Of a DNA stretch of 64,000 nt, positions 1 through 9,222 are shown piece after piece (the stretch's first letter is position 1; each line of letters begins with the position of its first letter). The position numbers and the translations under genes are program-made. A model generated the notes under the pieces. It saw only the letters and a list, made by a program, of their open reading frames with translations, did not search any database and was not told the origin of the DNA. The stretch comes from Mycobacterium helveticum (lineage in GTDB: Bacteria; Actinomycetota; Actinomycetes; Mycobacteriales; Mycobacteriaceae), in assembly GCF_007714205.1 (NCBI RefSeq), contig NZ_VMQU01000005.1, positions 35,049 to 99,048 on the forward strand. Direction: 5' to 3'.

Positions 1-151
1 GACCGCGGCCCAGTTCGCCGCACACGCCCAGATGTACCAGGCAGTGAGCGCCCAGGCGCAGGCCATCCACGAGATGTTCGTGAACACGCTGTCGATGAGC
101 TCCGGCTCGTACGCGGCCACCGAGGCCGCCAACGCTGTCGCTGCCGGCTGA
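1..151 (+). CDS. PE family protein, C-terminal part (PE19-like), truncated by window start
   Basis: The reading frame enters from the window edge (frame starting at base 2) and ends in TGA at 149-151. The visible 49 residues (TAAQFAAHAQMYQAVSAQAQ onward) are the second helix of a PE domain. They end SSGSYAATEAANAVAAG and include a YxxxE export motif (YAATE). Position directly before esxM/esxN matches PE19 (Rv1791) in M. tuberculosis. PE proteins pair with PPE proteins as heterodimers that ESX-5 exports. The N-terminus and the PPE partner lie outside the window. Confidence 0.85.
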   Translation, partial: TAAQFAAHAQMYQAVSAQAQAIHEMFVNTLSMSSGSYAATEAANAVAAG

Positions 152-502
152 CCGGGCCGGCGGTTGGGGGGCTCTGGGTTCACCGTCACCTGCACGGTTT
201 CCCGGGTAACCGCCCGGCAGCATCGGCAGCACGCCTGACTCGAACGTCCCGGTTCGGGTCAGGCGCCTTTCACAGTGGTACAGCGCCCGGACGGCCCTCG
301 GCTGACGGGAAGGGGGGGAACATTCTTCAGGTATTCGGTTCGACGGTCTGCATGCGTGTAACCGTCCGGCCGGCGTCGACCATGTCGACGCATCGCCGGG
401 TCAGACCGAGAGCGGTCCGACCCGTCCGACTCGAATAAACAGAGCAGTTCACCAGACGACATCGCCAGACGACATCACCAGAGGACAAAGGAGACAGGCA
501 AC
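152..502. other. Intergenic leader of esxM with short tandem repeat
   Basis: No convincing gene is seen in these 351 bases. A 13-base unit (CCAGACGACATCG/A) is repeated twice and then partly, at 452-486, just before the esxM ribosome binding site (GGACAAAGGAGA at 483-494). The AT-richer patch CGAATAAAC near 432-440 could be part of a promoter, but no clear -35/-10 pair is visible. Confidence 0.5.
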
Positions 503-799
503 ATGCCAACACGTTTTATGACCGACCCGCACGAGATGCGCGCGATGGCCGGCCGCTTCGAGGTGCACGCCCAGACCGTCGAGGACGAGGCCCGCAAGAT
601 GTGGGCGTCGTCGATGAACATCGCCGGAGCCGGCTGGAGCGGTCAGGCCCAGGCCACCTCGTACGACACCATGGGCCAGATGAACCAGGCCTTCCGCAAC
701 ATCGTCAACATGCTCCACGGGGTGCGTGACGGGCTGATCCGCGACGCCAACAACTACGAGCAGCAAGAGCAGGCCTCGCAGCAGATCCTGGGCAGCTAG
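503..799 (+). CDS. esxM: EsxM, ESX-5 WXG100 substrate
   Basis: A 98-residue WXG100 protein and the partner of EsxN, exported by ESX-5 as a helical-hairpin heterodimer. The sequence is close to M. tuberculosis Esx[11 protein letters not shown] near the start, the turn motif GAGWSG around residue 46, [13 protein letters not shown], and the C-terminal [12 protein letters not shown]. The latter holds a YxxxE-type signal. The start is fixed by GGAGA 10 bases upstream and by alignment with the family. It is followed after 48 bases by esxN and is clearly co-transcribed with it. No signal peptide, as expected for type VII substrates. Confidence 0.96.
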   Translation: MPTRFMTDPHEMRAMAGRFEVHAQTVEDEARKMWASSMNIAGAGWSGQAQATSYDTMGQMNQAFRNIVNMLHGVRDGLIRDANNYEQQEQASQQILGS

Positions 800-847
800 C
801 GCCGAAACGCGCCGCTGCGTAACATTCCAGACGTTAGGAGAACTGTC

Positions 848-1132
848 ATGTCAATCAATTACCAGTTCGGCGATGTGGACGCCCACGGCGCCACCATTCG
901 CGCCCAGGCCGCCTCGTTGGAGGCCGAACACCAGGCCATCGTTCGTGATGTGCTGGCCGCCGGTGACTTCTGGGGTGGTTCGGGTTCGGTGGCCTGCCAG
1001 GAGTTCATCACCCAGTTGGGTCGCAACTTCCAGGTGATCTACGAGCAGGCCAACGCCCACGGCCAGAAGGTGCAGAGCGCCGGTTCCAACATGGCCAGCA
1101 CCGACAGTGCCGTCGGGTCCAGCTGGGCCTAA
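848..1132 (+). CDS. esxN: EsxN, ESX-5 WXG100 substrate
   Basis: A 94-residue WXG100 protein, nearly identical by eye to M. tuberculosis EsxN and its Mtb9.9 paralogues (EsxI/L/O/V). It starts MSINYQFGDVDAHGA, has the turn motif DFWGGSGS around residue 41 and ends TDSAVGSSWA. GGAG 9 bases before the ATG serves as ribosome binding site. It forms the secreted heterodimer with EsxM. Placement between EsxM and EspG5 identifies it as the ESX-5 copy and not one of the scattered paralogues. Confidence 0.96.
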   Translation: MSINYQFGDVDAHGATIRAQAASLEAEHQAIVRDVLAAGDFWGGSGSVACQEFITQLGRNFQVIYEQANAHGQKVQSAGSNMASTDSAVGSSWA

Positions 1133-1148
1133 ACCCCAACTTCAGGCG

Positions 1149-1179
1149 CGGCAGCACACCACACACCGGTGTGCTGCTG
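1149..1179 (+). terminator. Strong hairpin between esxN and espG5, likely attenuator
   Basis: GCAGCACACC (1151-1160) pairs perfectly with GGTGTGCTGC (1168-1177) across a 7-base loop, 16 bases after the esxN stop. There is no T-tract, which is common for mycobacterial terminators. It probably lets esxM/esxN accumulate to higher mRNA levels than the downstream core genes, or stabilises the esxMN 3' end. The function is inferred. Confidence 0.55.
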
Positions 1180-1219
1180 CGTCCTGCGGTTACCGATTAA
1201 ACCGACCTTCGAGGGATTG

Positions 1220-2122
1220 ATGGACCAACAGAGCACCCGCACCGACATCACCGTCAACGTCGATGGTTTCTGGATGCTCCAGGCTCTCCTGGACATCCGG
1301 CACGTTGCGCCGGAGTTGCGGTGCCGGCCATTCGTGTCTACCGACTCCAACGACTGGCTCAACGAGCATCCCGGCATGGCGGTGATGCGCGAGCAGGGCA
1401 TCGTCGAAAACGACGAGGTGAACGAGCAGGTGGCCGCCCGCATGCGGGTGCTCGCCGCGCCGGACCTCGAGGTGGTCGCCCTGCTGTCGCGGGGCAAGCT
1501 CCTCTACGGCGTGGTCGAGGACGAGAATCAGCCGCCCGGTTCGCGCGACATCCCCGACAACGAGTTCCGGGTGGTGCTGGCCCGGCGCGGCCAGCACTGG
1601 GTGTCGGCGGTCCGGGTGGGCAGCGACATCACGGTCGACGACGTCGCCGTCGCCGACAGCGCCTCGATCGCGGCCCTGGTGATGGACGGCCTGGAATCGA
1701 TCCACCACGCGGAGCCCGCGGCGATCAACGCGGTCAACGTGCCTCTCGAGGAGATGCTCGAGGCGACGAAGTCGTGGCAGGAGTCGGGCTTCAACGTGTT
1801 CTCCGGCGGCGATCTGCGGCGCATGGGCATCAGCGCCGCCACGGTGGCCGCGCTGGGACAGGCACTGTCCGACCCGGCCGCCGAGGTCGCGGTGTACGCC
1901 CGTCAGTACCGGGACGACGCGAAGGGACCCAGCACCTCCGTGCTGTCGCTCAAGGATGGATCCGGCGGCCGGATCGCCATGTACCAGCAGGCGCGGACGG
2001 CGGGTTCGGGGGAGGCCTGGCTGGCCATCTGCCCGGCGACGCCCCAGCTCGTGCAGGTGGGCGTCAAGACCGTACTGGACACCCTGCCTTACGGCGAATG
2101 GAAAACGCACAGCAGGGTTTGA
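1220..2122 (+). CDS. espG5: EspG5, ESX-5 PE/PPE chaperone
   Basis: A 300-residue cytosolic chaperone that binds the hydrophobic tip of the PPE subunit in PE-PPE dimers, keeps them soluble and hands them to ESX-5. The start MDQQSTRTDITVNVDGFW equals the M. tuberculosis start. An in-frame upstream start at 1169 would add 17 residues that run through the esxN hairpin region and is rejected. Nearly every stretch matches Rv1794, including the C-terminus LDTLPYGEWKTHSRV. It lies 87 bases after esxN and before eccD5. Confidence 0.96.
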   Translation: MDQQSTRTDITVNVDGFWMLQALLDIRHVAPELRCRPFVSTDSNDWLNEHPGMAVMREQGIVENDEVNEQVAARMRVLAAPDLEVVALLSRGKLLYGVVEDENQPPGSRDIPDNEFRVVLARRGQHWVSAVRVGSDITVDDVAVADSASIAALVMDGLESIHHAEPAAINAVNVPLEEMLEATKSWQESGFNVFSGGDLRRMGISAATVAALGQALSDPAAEVAVYARQYRDDAKGPSTSVLSLKDGSGGRIAMYQQARTAGSGEAWLAICPATPQLVQVGVKTVLDTLPYGEWKTHSRV

Positions 2123-2260
2123 CCCGCAGACGAAACACAGAGTTTACCGATGCTTTTACGCACAACATGCGGTGAGGATACGGACACGGCATACTTCTGG
2201 AGAAGCATCAGCAAATTCCACACGAGTGTCACCACAACTCTTAATCGCGAGGCCAGGCAG

Positions 2261-2392
2261 ATGAGATCCGAATTAGTCGAACTGCACGTACCGGGGGGCG
2301 ACGACGCCTCGGGTAGTGCATGGGCCGATGCCCGCGCGTGGCTGGAGACACGGAGTTACACACCAACCATTGCAGGGGGTGCAGGGCGATGA
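2261..2392 (+). CDS. Possible 43-aa ORF overlapping the eccD5 start
   Basis: The frame opens at ATG 2150 (80 residues) with an internal ATG at 2261 (43 residues, MRSELVELHVPGGDDASG onward). It stops with a TGA that overlaps the eccD5 ATG in an ATGA arrangement, which would allow translational coupling. Third-position GC in the 43-residue part is only about 57 percent, well below the neighbouring genes, and no family is recognised. It may be a real leader peptide or chance. Confidence 0.25.
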   Translation: MRSELVELHVPGGDDASGSAWADARAWLETRSYTPTIAGGAGR

Positions 2393-3900
2393 CCGCGGTA
2401 GTTGAAGCGCCACAGACTGATGTAGAGGGAGTCGCACAACCTCGGTCAGTCGTGGTCGGCATCATGGCCGGCACGGGGGTACAGATCGGCGTGTTGTTGG
2501 ACGCCAACGCCCCCGTCTCGGTGATGACCGATCCGCTGTTGAAGGTGGTCAACAGCCGGCTGCGGGAGCTCGGCGAGGCCACGCTCGAGGCCACCGGCCG
2601 AGGCCGCTGGGCGCTGTGCCTGGTCGACGGCACTCCGCTGCGGGCCACCCAGTCGCTGACCGAGCAGGACGTCTACGACGGCGACCGGCTGTGGATCCGG
2701 TTCATTGCGGACACCGAACGCCGCTCGCAGGTCATCGAACACATCTCGACGGCCGTTTCGGCGAACCTCAGCAAACGATTCGCCGCGATCGACCCGGGCA
2801 CCGCGGTGCAGGTCGGGGCCTCCATGGTCGCGATCGGCGTAACCGCCGCGGCAGCGCTGATGGGCTGGTGGCGTTGGGACCACAACTCGTGGTTGCCCAC
2901 CGTCTATGGCACGCTGATCGGCGCCGCCGTCATGGCAGTCGCCGTCATGCTGCTGATGAGGGCCAAGACGCCGGCCGAACGACTCGTCGGCGACATCCTG
3001 CTGCTGAGCAGCCTCGCGCCACTCGCGGTCGCCGCGGCGGGGGCGCCTCCCGGCGGCGCGGGATCCCCGCAGGCGGTGCTGGGCTTCGGTGTTCTGAGCG
3101 TCGCCGCCGCGCTGGTCCTGCGCTTCACCGGCCGGCGGCTGGGGATCTACACCGCGATCGTCACGATCAGCGCGGTGGCGACGGTCGCCAGCCTGGCGCG
3201 GATGGTCGCGATGACCAGCACGGTGACCATGTTCACCTCCATCGTGCTGGTGTGCGTGCTGGCCTACCACGCGGCGCCGGCCCTGTCCCGGCGGCTGGCC
3301 GGGATCCGGCTGCCCGTGTTCCCGTCGGCCACCAGCCGTTGGGTCTTCGAGGCCCGTCCCGACCTGCCCACCACGGTGGTGCGCTCCGAAGGCGGCCCGC
3401 CGGTGCTGGAGGGACCGGCGTCGGTCCGCGACGTGGTGTTGCAGGCCGAGCGTGCCCGCTCGTTCCTGACGGGTCTGCTGACCGGGCTGGGCGTGCTGAC
3501 CGTGTTCTCCCTGACCGTGCTCTCCGACCCGCGCGGCGGGCAGCGCTGGCTGCCACTGCTGCTGACCGGCTTCACCGCGGGCTTTTTGATGCTGCGCGGC
3601 CGCTCCTACGTCGACCGCTGGCAGTCGATCACCCTGGCCGGCACGTCCGTGATCATCGTCGCGGCGGTGGTGGCAAGGTACGCGATCGTGCTGCAGTCCC
3701 CGCTGGCGATCTCGATCAGCGTGGCGATCCTGGTGCTGCTTCCGGCGGCGGGCCTGACCGCGGCCGCGGTCGTCCCCAACACCATCTACAGCCCCCTGTT
3801 CCGCAAGTTCGTGGAGTGGATTGAATACCTCTGCCTGATGCCGATCTTCCCGCTGGCATTGTGGTTGATGAATGTCTATGCAGCGATCCGCTACCGCTGA
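2389..3900 (+). CDS. eccD5: EccD5, ESX-5 inner-membrane channel component
   Basis: A 503-residue integral membrane protein. The first ~90 residues form the cytosolic ubiquitin-like domain (VVGIMAGTGVQIGVLLDAN, RLWIRFIADTERRSQ). Then come about eleven hydrophobic segments, and the conserved end PLFRKFVEWIEYLCLMPIFP. EccD dimers enclose the other core parts in each protomer of the hexameric ESX-5 complex. The start was placed at ATG 2389 (MTAVVEAPQ), matching the length of Rv1795. An upstream in-frame start at 2320 adds 23 unlikely residues. The 3' end overlaps mycP5 by 23 bases, as in M. tuberculosis. Confidence 0.96.
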   Translation: MTAVVEAPQTDVEGVAQPRSVVVGIMAGTGVQIGVLLDANAPVSVMTDPLLKVVNSRLRELGEATLEATGRGRWALCLVDGTPLRATQSLTEQDVYDGDRLWIRFIADTERRSQVIEHISTAVSANLSKRFAAIDPGTAVQVGASMVAIGVTAAAALMGWWRWDHNSWLPTVYGTLIGAAVMAVAVMLLMRAKTPAERLVGDILLLSSLAPLAVAAAGAPPGGAGSPQAVLGFGVLSVAAALVLRFTGRRLGIYTAIVTISAVATVASLARMVAMTSTVTMFTSIVLVCVLAYHAAPALSRRLAGIRLPVFPSATSRWVFEARPDLPTTVVRSEGGPPVLEGPASVRDVVLQAERARSFLTGLLTGLGVLTVFSLTVLSDPRGGQRWLPLLLTGFTAGFLMLRGRSYVDRWQSITLAGTSVIIVAAVVARYAIVLQSPLAISISVAILVLLPAAGLTAAAVVPNTIYSPLFRKFVEWIEYLCLMPIFPLALWLMNVYAAIRYR

Positions 3901-5326
3901 CCGGAAGGTGTGGCGCGGTCGTGCGACCCGTGCGACCGTCGCCGCGCTCCTACTCACCTCGGGCGCATTGGCGGGCCTGCCACCCGCCTCTGCCATCTCC
4001 CCACCGACGATCGACCCGGCCGCAGTGCCACCCGACGGTCCCCCCGGGCCGCCGGCGCCGATGAAGCAGACCGCCTACTGCACCGAGGTCGGCGTGTTGC
4101 CCGGCACCGATTTCAAGGTGCCGCCGCAGTACATGGACATGCTCAACCTGCCCGAGGCGTGGCAGTTCGGCCGGGGCGCGGGTGTGAAGGTCGCCGTGAT
4201 CGACACCGGCGTCACTCCGCACCCCCGGCTTCCCCGCCTGATCCCCGGGGGGGACTACATCATGGGCGGGGACGGCTTGTCCGACTGCGACGCGCACGGC
4301 ACCATCGTGGCGTCGATGATCGGCGCGGCGCCGACGCAGGCCTCCGACGCGTACAGCGGGATCGCCCCGGACGTCGACATCATCTCGATCCGGCAGTCCA
4401 GCCAGGCATTCGGCCTCAAGGACGCCTACACCGGTGACGAGGATCCCCAGACCCGGGCGAAGGTCGACAGCGTCGAGACGATGGCGCGGGCCATCGTGCA
4501 CGCCGCCGACATGGGCGCCCAGGTGATCAACATCTCCGACGTAACCTGCATGAGCGCCCGCAACGTGGTCGACCAGCGCTCGCTGGGCGCCGCGGTGCGC
4601 TACGCGGCGGTCGACAAGAACGTCGTCATCGTGGCCGCCGCCGGTGACAGCAGCAAGAAGGACTGCAAGCAGAACCCGCTTTTCGACCCGTTGCAGCCCA
4701 ACGATCCGCGCGACTGGAACGCGGTCACCACCGTCGTGACGCCGTCCTGGTTCAGCGACTACGTCCTGACGGTCGGGGCGGTCAACAACGACGGCCGTCC
4801 CCTCAGCCAGGGCGGTCAGGGACAGGGCTCGTCGAGCATCGCCGGACCCTGGGTCGGGATCGCCGCGCCGGGCACCGACGTGGTCGGACTGTCGCCGCGT
4901 GACGACGGCCTGATCAACGCGATCGACGGGCCCGACAACACGCTGCTGGTTCCGAGCGGCACCAGCTTCTCGACCGCGATCGTGTCCGGGGTGGCCGCCC
5001 TGGTGCGCGCGAAATACCCGGAGCTGTCGTCCCACCAAATCATCAATCGGTTGACCCGCACGGCCCGGGCGCCCGCGCGCGGCGTGGACAATCAGGTCGG
5101 GTACGGTGTCGTTGACCCGGTGGCCGCGCTGACGTGGGACGTTCCCGAAGGTCCGGTGAAGCCGCCACAACAGCTTTCGGCACCGCTGAACACGCCCAAG
5201 CCGGCCCCGCCTCGCGACGAGGTTCCGGTCTGGGTGGCCGCAGGGGGGCTGACCGGGGCGCTACTGATAGGCGGCGCAGTGTTTGGTGTCACGATGTTGA
5301 TGAAGCGATCGCGTAAGCAGCGATGA
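3878..5326 (+). CDS. mycP5: MycP5, ESX-5 mycosin (subtilisin-like protease), short-loop form
   Basis: A membrane-anchored periplasmic serine protease that caps and stabilises the ESX-5 complex. It has an N-terminal signal sequence ([20 protein letters not shown]) and catalytic Asp109 (VAVIDTGV), His140 (CDAHGT) and Ser363 (SGTSFS). A C-terminal transmembrane helix is followed by KRSRKQR. At 482 residues it is about 100 shorter than M. tuberculosis MycP5 (585). The long proline-rich loop after the His motif is reduced to roughly ten residues ([15 protein letters not shown]). There is also a small Gly/Gln/Ser insertion ([11 protein letters not shown]) before SIAGPWV. An alternative ATG lies at 3872. 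Confidence 0.95.
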   Translation: MQRSATADRKVWRGRATRATVAALLLTSGALAGLPPASAISPPTIDPAAVPPDGPPGPPAPMKQTAYCTEVGVLPGTDFKVPPQYMDMLNLPEAWQFGRGAGVKVAVIDTGVTPHPRLPRLIPGGDYIMGGDGLSDCDAHGTIVASMIGAAPTQASDAYSGIAPDVDIISIRQSSQAFGLKDAYTGDEDPQTRAKVDSVETMARAIVHAADMGAQVINISDVTCMSARNVVDQRSLGAAVRYAAVDKNVVIVAAAGDSSKKDCKQNPLFDPLQPNDPRDWNAVTTVVTPSWFSDYVLTVGAVNNDGRPLSQGGQGQGSSSIAGPWVGIAAPGTDVVGLSPRDDGLINAIDGPDNTLLVPSGTSFSTAIVSGVAALVRAKYPELSSHQIINRLTRTARAPARGVDNQVGYGVVDPVAALTWDVPEGPVKPPQQLSAPLNTPKPAPPRDEVPVWVAAGGLTGALLIGGAVFGVTMLMKRSRKQR

Positions 5327-5339
5327 GGGCGGGACGGTA

Positions 5340-6545
5340 ATGAAGGCTCAGCGCAGGTTTGGTTTGTCGTTGTCCTGGTCACGGGTCACGGCGGTTTTCG
5401 TGGCCGACATCGCGATCCTGATCGTGGCGAGCCACTGCCCGGACTCGTGGCAGGGCGACCACCATGTGGCGTGGTGGGTCGGTGTGGGGCTGGCGGTGCT
5501 GGTCACTCTGTTGTCGTTGATCACCTACCACGGGATCACGGTGATCTCGGGACTTGCCACCTGGGTGTGGGACTGGTCCGCCGACCCGGGCACCGCGTTG
5601 GCCACGGGCTGCACGCCGGCCGTCGACTACCAGCGCCGTTTCGGGCGCGACAAGGTCGGGGTCCGCGAATACGACGGCCACCTGGTCGCGGTGATCGGGA
5701 TCGACGACGGCGACGACGACTCGGCGGCACGCCACCGCCACCGTGCGGGCTCGGCCACGCTGCCGGTGCAGGCGGTCGCCGCGCAGCTGCAGCAGTTCGA
5801 CATCCACCTCGACGACGTCGACATCGTCACCGTGAAGGTGCGCCGCGGAGGGAACGCGGCAGAACTGTCGGCTCTCGAGGACTGGGGTCCCGAGGAATGG
5901 GGGCTCGTGGGCGACCCCCCGACGTCGTATGTACGCAAGACGTGGCTGGTGCTGCGGATGGACCCGCAGCGCAATGTCGCCGCGGTAGCGGCACGCGATT
6001 CGCTGGCGTCGACGCTGGTGGCGGCCACCGAAAGGATCGCCCAGGATCTCGACGGGCAGACCTGTGTGGCCAAGCCGTTGACCGCCGACGAACTCGCCGA
6101 GGTCGACAAAGCCGTGCTGGCCGACCTCGAGGCGACGTGGAGCCGTCCCGGCTGGCGCCATCTCAAGCATTTCAACGGCTTCGCGACCAGCTTCTGGTTG
6201 ACGCCGTCGGACATCACCACCGGGTCGCTGGAAGAGCTGCTGCTCACCGACGACGAGGCCGTCGGCGCGACCGTGATCACGATCCGGCTCAACACCCGCA
6301 GCGGACAGCCCCGGCTGTCGGCCTGGGTGCGGTACCACAGCGAGGGCCGGCTGCCCAAAGAGCTGTCCGCGGGCCTCAACCGGCTCACCGGCCGCCAGCT
6401 GGCCGCGATGCGCGCCAGCCTGCCCGCCCCGACGACCCGGCCCCTGCTGGTCGTACCGAGCCGTGAGTTCCTCCACGACGACGACCTGGTGCTGCCGGTG
6501 GGCCAGGTGCGGGACGACGCTGAAAGCGTGCCCACGGGGCGATGA
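5340..6545 (+). CDS. eccE5: EccE5, ESX-5 membrane component
   Basis: A 401-residue peripheral subunit of the ESX-5 core complex. Two hydrophobic helices sit near the N-terminus (about residues 16-33 and 43-65), followed by a soluble cytosolic domain with the family pattern [14 protein letters not shown] / [18 protein letters not shown] / [14 protein letters not shown]. Length agrees with Rv1797 (406). It starts 13 bases after mycP5 and overlaps eccA5 by ATGA, so translation of the three is coupled. Confidence 0.95.
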   Translation: MKAQRRFGLSLSWSRVTAVFVADIAILIVASHCPDSWQGDHHVAWWVGVGLAVLVTLLSLITYHGITVISGLATWVWDWSADPGTALATGCTPAVDYQRRFGRDKVGVREYDGHLVAVIGIDDGDDDSAARHRHRAGSATLPVQAVAAQLQQFDIHLDDVDIVTVKVRRGGNAAELSALEDWGPEEWGLVGDPPTSYVRKTWLVLRMDPQRNVAAVAARDSLASTLVAATERIAQDLDGQTCVAKPLTADELAEVDKAVLADLEATWSRPGWRHLKHFNGFATSFWLTPSDITTGSLEELLLTDDEAVGATVITIRLNTRSGQPRLSAWVRYHSEGRLPKELSAGLNRLTGRQLAAMRASLPAPTTRPLLVVPSREFLHDDDLVLPVGQVRDDAESVPTGR

Positions 6546-8374
6546 CACGCCCGCAGACCACCGCCGAGGACGCCCGTAACGCCATGGTCGCCGGTTTGTT
6601 GGCGTCGGGAATTTCCGTCAACGGGCTCCAGCCCAGCAACAACCCGCAGGTGGCGGCGCAGATGTTCACCACCGCGACCAGCCTTGACCCGGCGATGTGC
6701 GACGGCTGGCTGGCGCGGATCCTGGCCGGTGAGCAGAGCATCGAGGTGCTGTCCGGCGCGTGGGCGGCGGTCAGGACCTTCGGGTGGGAAACCCGTCGCC
6801 TGGGGGTCACGGACCTGCAGTTTCGGCCCGAGGTGTCCGACGGGCTGTTCCTGAAGCTCGCCGTCACCAGCGTGGAGTCGCTGGCGTGCGCCTACGCCGC
6901 GGTGCTGGCCGAGGCCAAACGCTACCAGGAAGCGGCCAAGCTGCTCGACAGCATCGAGCCGCGCCACGCCTTCGACGAGGAACTGTTCAACTACGTGCGC
7001 GGGGTGCTGTTCTTCCGCACCGGACGCTGGCCCGAGGTGCTCGCCCAGTTTCCCGAGGGGAAGACCTGGCGTCACCCCGAGTTGAAGGCGGCGGGGGCGG
7101 CGATGGCAACCACCGCGCTGGCGTCGCTCGGCGTCTTCGAGGAGGCATTCCGGCGCGGACAGGACGCCGTCGAGGGCGACCGCGTGCCGGGAGCCGCCAA
7201 CATCGCCCTCTACACCCAGGGCATGTGCCTGCGCCACGTCGGGCGCGAGGAGGAGGCCGTCGAACTGCTGCGCCGGGTCTACTCGCGCGACCCGAAGTTC
7301 ACCCCGGCCCGCGAAGCGTTGGACAACCCCAACTTCCGGCTGATTCTGACCGATCCGGAGACCATCGAGGCCCGCACCGACCCGTGGGACCCCGACAGCG
7401 CGCCGACCCGCGCCCAGACGGAGGCCGCTCGCCACGCGGAGGCGGCGTCAAAATACCTCGCCGAAGGGGATGCCGAGCTCAATGCGATGCTCGGCATGGA
7501 GCGCGCCAAGCGCGAGATCAAGCTCATCAAGTCGACGACCAAGGTGAACCTGGCCCGCGCCAAGATGGGTCTCCCGGTGCCGGTGACCTCGCGGCACACC
7601 TTGCTGCTTGGCCCTCCCGGAACCGGAAAAACTTCGGTGGCAAGAGCTTTCAGCAAGCAACTGTGCGGGTTGACGGTGCTGCGCAAGCCGTTGGTGGTGG
7701 AAACCAGCCGCACCAAGCTGCTGGGCCGGTACATGGCCGACGCGGAGAAGAACACCGAGGAAATGCTCGAGGGCGCCCTGGGCGGCGCGGTCTTCTTCGA
7801 CGAGATGCACACCCTGCACGAAAAGGGCTACTCCCAGGGCGACCCGTACGGCAACGCGATCATCAACACGCTGCTGCTGTACATGGAGAATCACCGCGAC
7901 GAGTTGGTGGTCTTCGGTGCGGGCTACGCCAAGGCGATGGAAAAGATGCTCGACGTGAACCAGGGTCTGCGGCGGCGCTTTTCGACGGTGATCGAATTCT
8001 TCAGTTACACCCCCAACGAACTGGTCGCGCTGACCAAACTGATGGGGGCGGAGAACGAGGACGTCATCACCGACGAAGCGGCCGAGGCGCTGCTGCCCTC
8101 CTACACGAAGTTCTACCTCGACGAGAGCTACTCCGAAGACGGAGACCTGATTCGCGGCATCGACATCCTGGGCAATGCGGGATTCGTGCGCAATGTCGTG
8201 GAGAAGGCCCGCGACCACCGCAGCTTCCGCTTGGACGACGATGATCTCGACGCGGTGCTGTCCAGCGATCTCACCGAGTTCAGCGAGGCGCAACTGCGCC
8301 GCTTCAAGGAACTGACCCGCGAGGACCTCGCCGAGGGCCTCGGCGCGGCGGTGGCCGAGAAGAAGCCGGACTAG
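6542..8374 (+). CDS. eccA5: EccA5, ESX-5 AAA+ ATPase
   Basis: A 610-residue cytosolic ATPase, the same length as Rv1798. The N-terminal half (~1-290) is a TPR-like domain ([39 protein letters not shown]). The C-terminal half is a CbxX/CfqX-type AAA domain with Walker [10 protein letters not shown] at 357-365 and Walker B VFFDEMH (Asp420-Glu421). Sensor and arginine-finger regions are intact ([27 protein letters not shown]). It is thought to help release EspG5 from PE-PPE dimers or prime substrates. It is the last gene of the ESX-5 operon here; the next gene is unrelated. Confidence 0.96.
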   Translation: MTRPQTTAEDARNAMVAGLLASGISVNGLQPSNNPQVAAQMFTTATSLDPAMCDGWLARILAGEQSIEVLSGAWAAVRTFGWETRRLGVTDLQFRPEVSDGLFLKLAVTSVESLACAYAAVLAEAKRYQEAAKLLDSIEPRHAFDEELFNYVRGVLFFRTGRWPEVLAQFPEGKTWRHPELKAAGAAMATTALASLGVFEEAFRRGQDAVEGDRVPGAANIALYTQGMCLRHVGREEEAVELLRRVYSRDPKFTPAREALDNPNFRLILTDPETIEARTDPWDPDSAPTRAQTEAARHAEAASKYLAEGDAELNAMLGMERAKREIKLIKSTTKVNLARAKMGLPVPVTSRHTLLLGPPGTGKTSVARAFSKQLCGLTVLRKPLVVETSRTKLLGRYMADAEKNTEEMLEGALGGAVFFDEMHTLHEKGYSQGDPYGNAIINTLLLYMENHRDELVVFGAGYAKAMEKMLDVNQGLRRRFSTVIEFFSYTPNELVALTKLMGAENEDVITDEAAEALLPSYTKFYLDESYSEDGDLIRGIDILGNAGFVRNVVEKARDHRSFRLDDDDLDAVLSSDLTEFSEAQLRRFKELTREDLAEGLGAAVAEKKPD

Positions 8375-8550
8375 GTTGAGGTTTGTCGCAGGTTGGAAAT
8401 CTACCCCCTGCGTGCCGCACCCACCACCGAGCGGGAAGAGCGCCGTGCGGCAGACGACCCTTCGCCTTGGCGACCCGCATGGCTTGTTTTCGTGCCGGAC
8501 TCGTTAGCCCCGCGGTCAGCCCGAGGCACTTCTTGGAGCTAGACCACAAC

Positions 8551-8575
8551 GGTAATACTGCTTGGTCTTACTGCT
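8551..8575 (+). promoter_or_regulatory. 12-bp direct repeat pair before vapB (putative operator/promoter)
   Basis: GGTAATACTGCT (8551-8562) and GGTCTTACTGCT (8564-8575) differ at two positions and repeat with a 13-base period, ending 14 bases before the vapB ATG. The TAATAC inside the first copy could be a -10 element. Toxin-antitoxin operons are usually repressed by the VapBC complex at repeated sites next to the promoter, so this is the likely operator. No binding data can be inferred beyond that. Confidence 0.45.
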
Positions 8576-8589
8576 GCTACCCTTACCTC

Positions 8590-8811
8590 ATGCGCGTCAC
8601 AAGCAAGGGACAGGTCACCATCCCACAGGATGTTCGCCGGCGTTTGGGCATCGTGGCTGGCAGCGAGGTTGACTTCGAGGTCGACGCCGACGGCGTCCGG
8701 CTCGTGCGGCGCACTGAGGGACGCGGCGCGGCTCTAGTCGAGCAGATGCGCGGGCGTCACCTGCCAATGACCACCGACGAGATCATGGCGTTGACTCGCG
8801 GCGAATCCTGA
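8590..8811 (+). CDS. VapB-type antitoxin, AbrB/SpoVT fold
   Basis: A 73-residue protein with an N-terminal AbrB-like swapped-hairpin DNA-binding domain (MRVTSKGQVTIPQDVRRRLG, then GSEVDFEVDADGVRLV). Its C-terminal tail (MTTDEIMALTRGES) would wrap the toxin active site. The start is the ATG at 8590; an upstream in-frame opening to 8383 has no family support. The toxin gene begins 3 bases after the stop, so the two are translated together. It takes the place where M. tuberculosis has lppT and PPE28-30, suggesting insertion at the end of the ESX-5 operon. Confidence 0.88.
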   Translation: MRVTSKGQVTIPQDVRRRLGIVAGSEVDFEVDADGVRLVRRTEGRGAALVEQMRGRHLPMTTDEIMALTRGES

Positions 8812-8814
8812 GCT

Positions 8815-9222
8815 ATGCCGCTTGGGACGCTGGTGGACTCCAACGTGCTGCTCGACGTATTCACCGATGACCCCCGTTGGGGCGAGTGGTCTGCCGAGCA
8901 CCTGGCGAAAGCATTCGACGCCGGCCCGGTCACCATCAACCCGCTGATTTTTGCTGAACTCTCCGTCGGATTCGATCGGATCGAGGACCTCGAGGAGGCA
9001 CTGCCCGATCGCATCGAACGCGAGGACCTGCCCTGGGAGGCCGCTTTCCTGGCGGGGCGTTGTTTTCTGCAGTACCGCCGCCGCGGTGGTGCGCGCCGTT
9101 CGCCGTTACCCGACTTCTACATCGCCGCCCATGCCGCGACGACCGGACGAGCACTGCTCACCCGTGATCGCCCTCAGTACCTGGACCTTCTGCCGACGCT
9201 GGAGGTCATCTCACCTGACTGA
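8815..9222 (+). CDS. VapC-type toxin, PIN-domain ribonuclease
   Basis: A 135-residue PIN domain with the full acidic set: Asp8 (LVDSNVLLD), Glu48 (FAELSVGF), Asp100 (PLPDFYIAAHA) and Asp118 (LLTRDRPQY). These coordinate Mg2+ for RNA cleavage; known mycobacterial VapC toxins cut tRNA or rRNA. The target of this one cannot be told from sequence. Intact catalytic residues suggest an active toxin, held in check by the upstream antitoxin. Confidence 0.9.
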   Translation: MPLGTLVDSNVLLDVFTDDPRWGEWSAEHLAKAFDAGPVTINPLIFAELSVGFDRIEDLEEALPDRIEREDLPWEAAFLAGRCFLQYRRRGGARRSPLPDFYIAAHAATTGRALLTRDRPQYLDLLPTLEVISPD

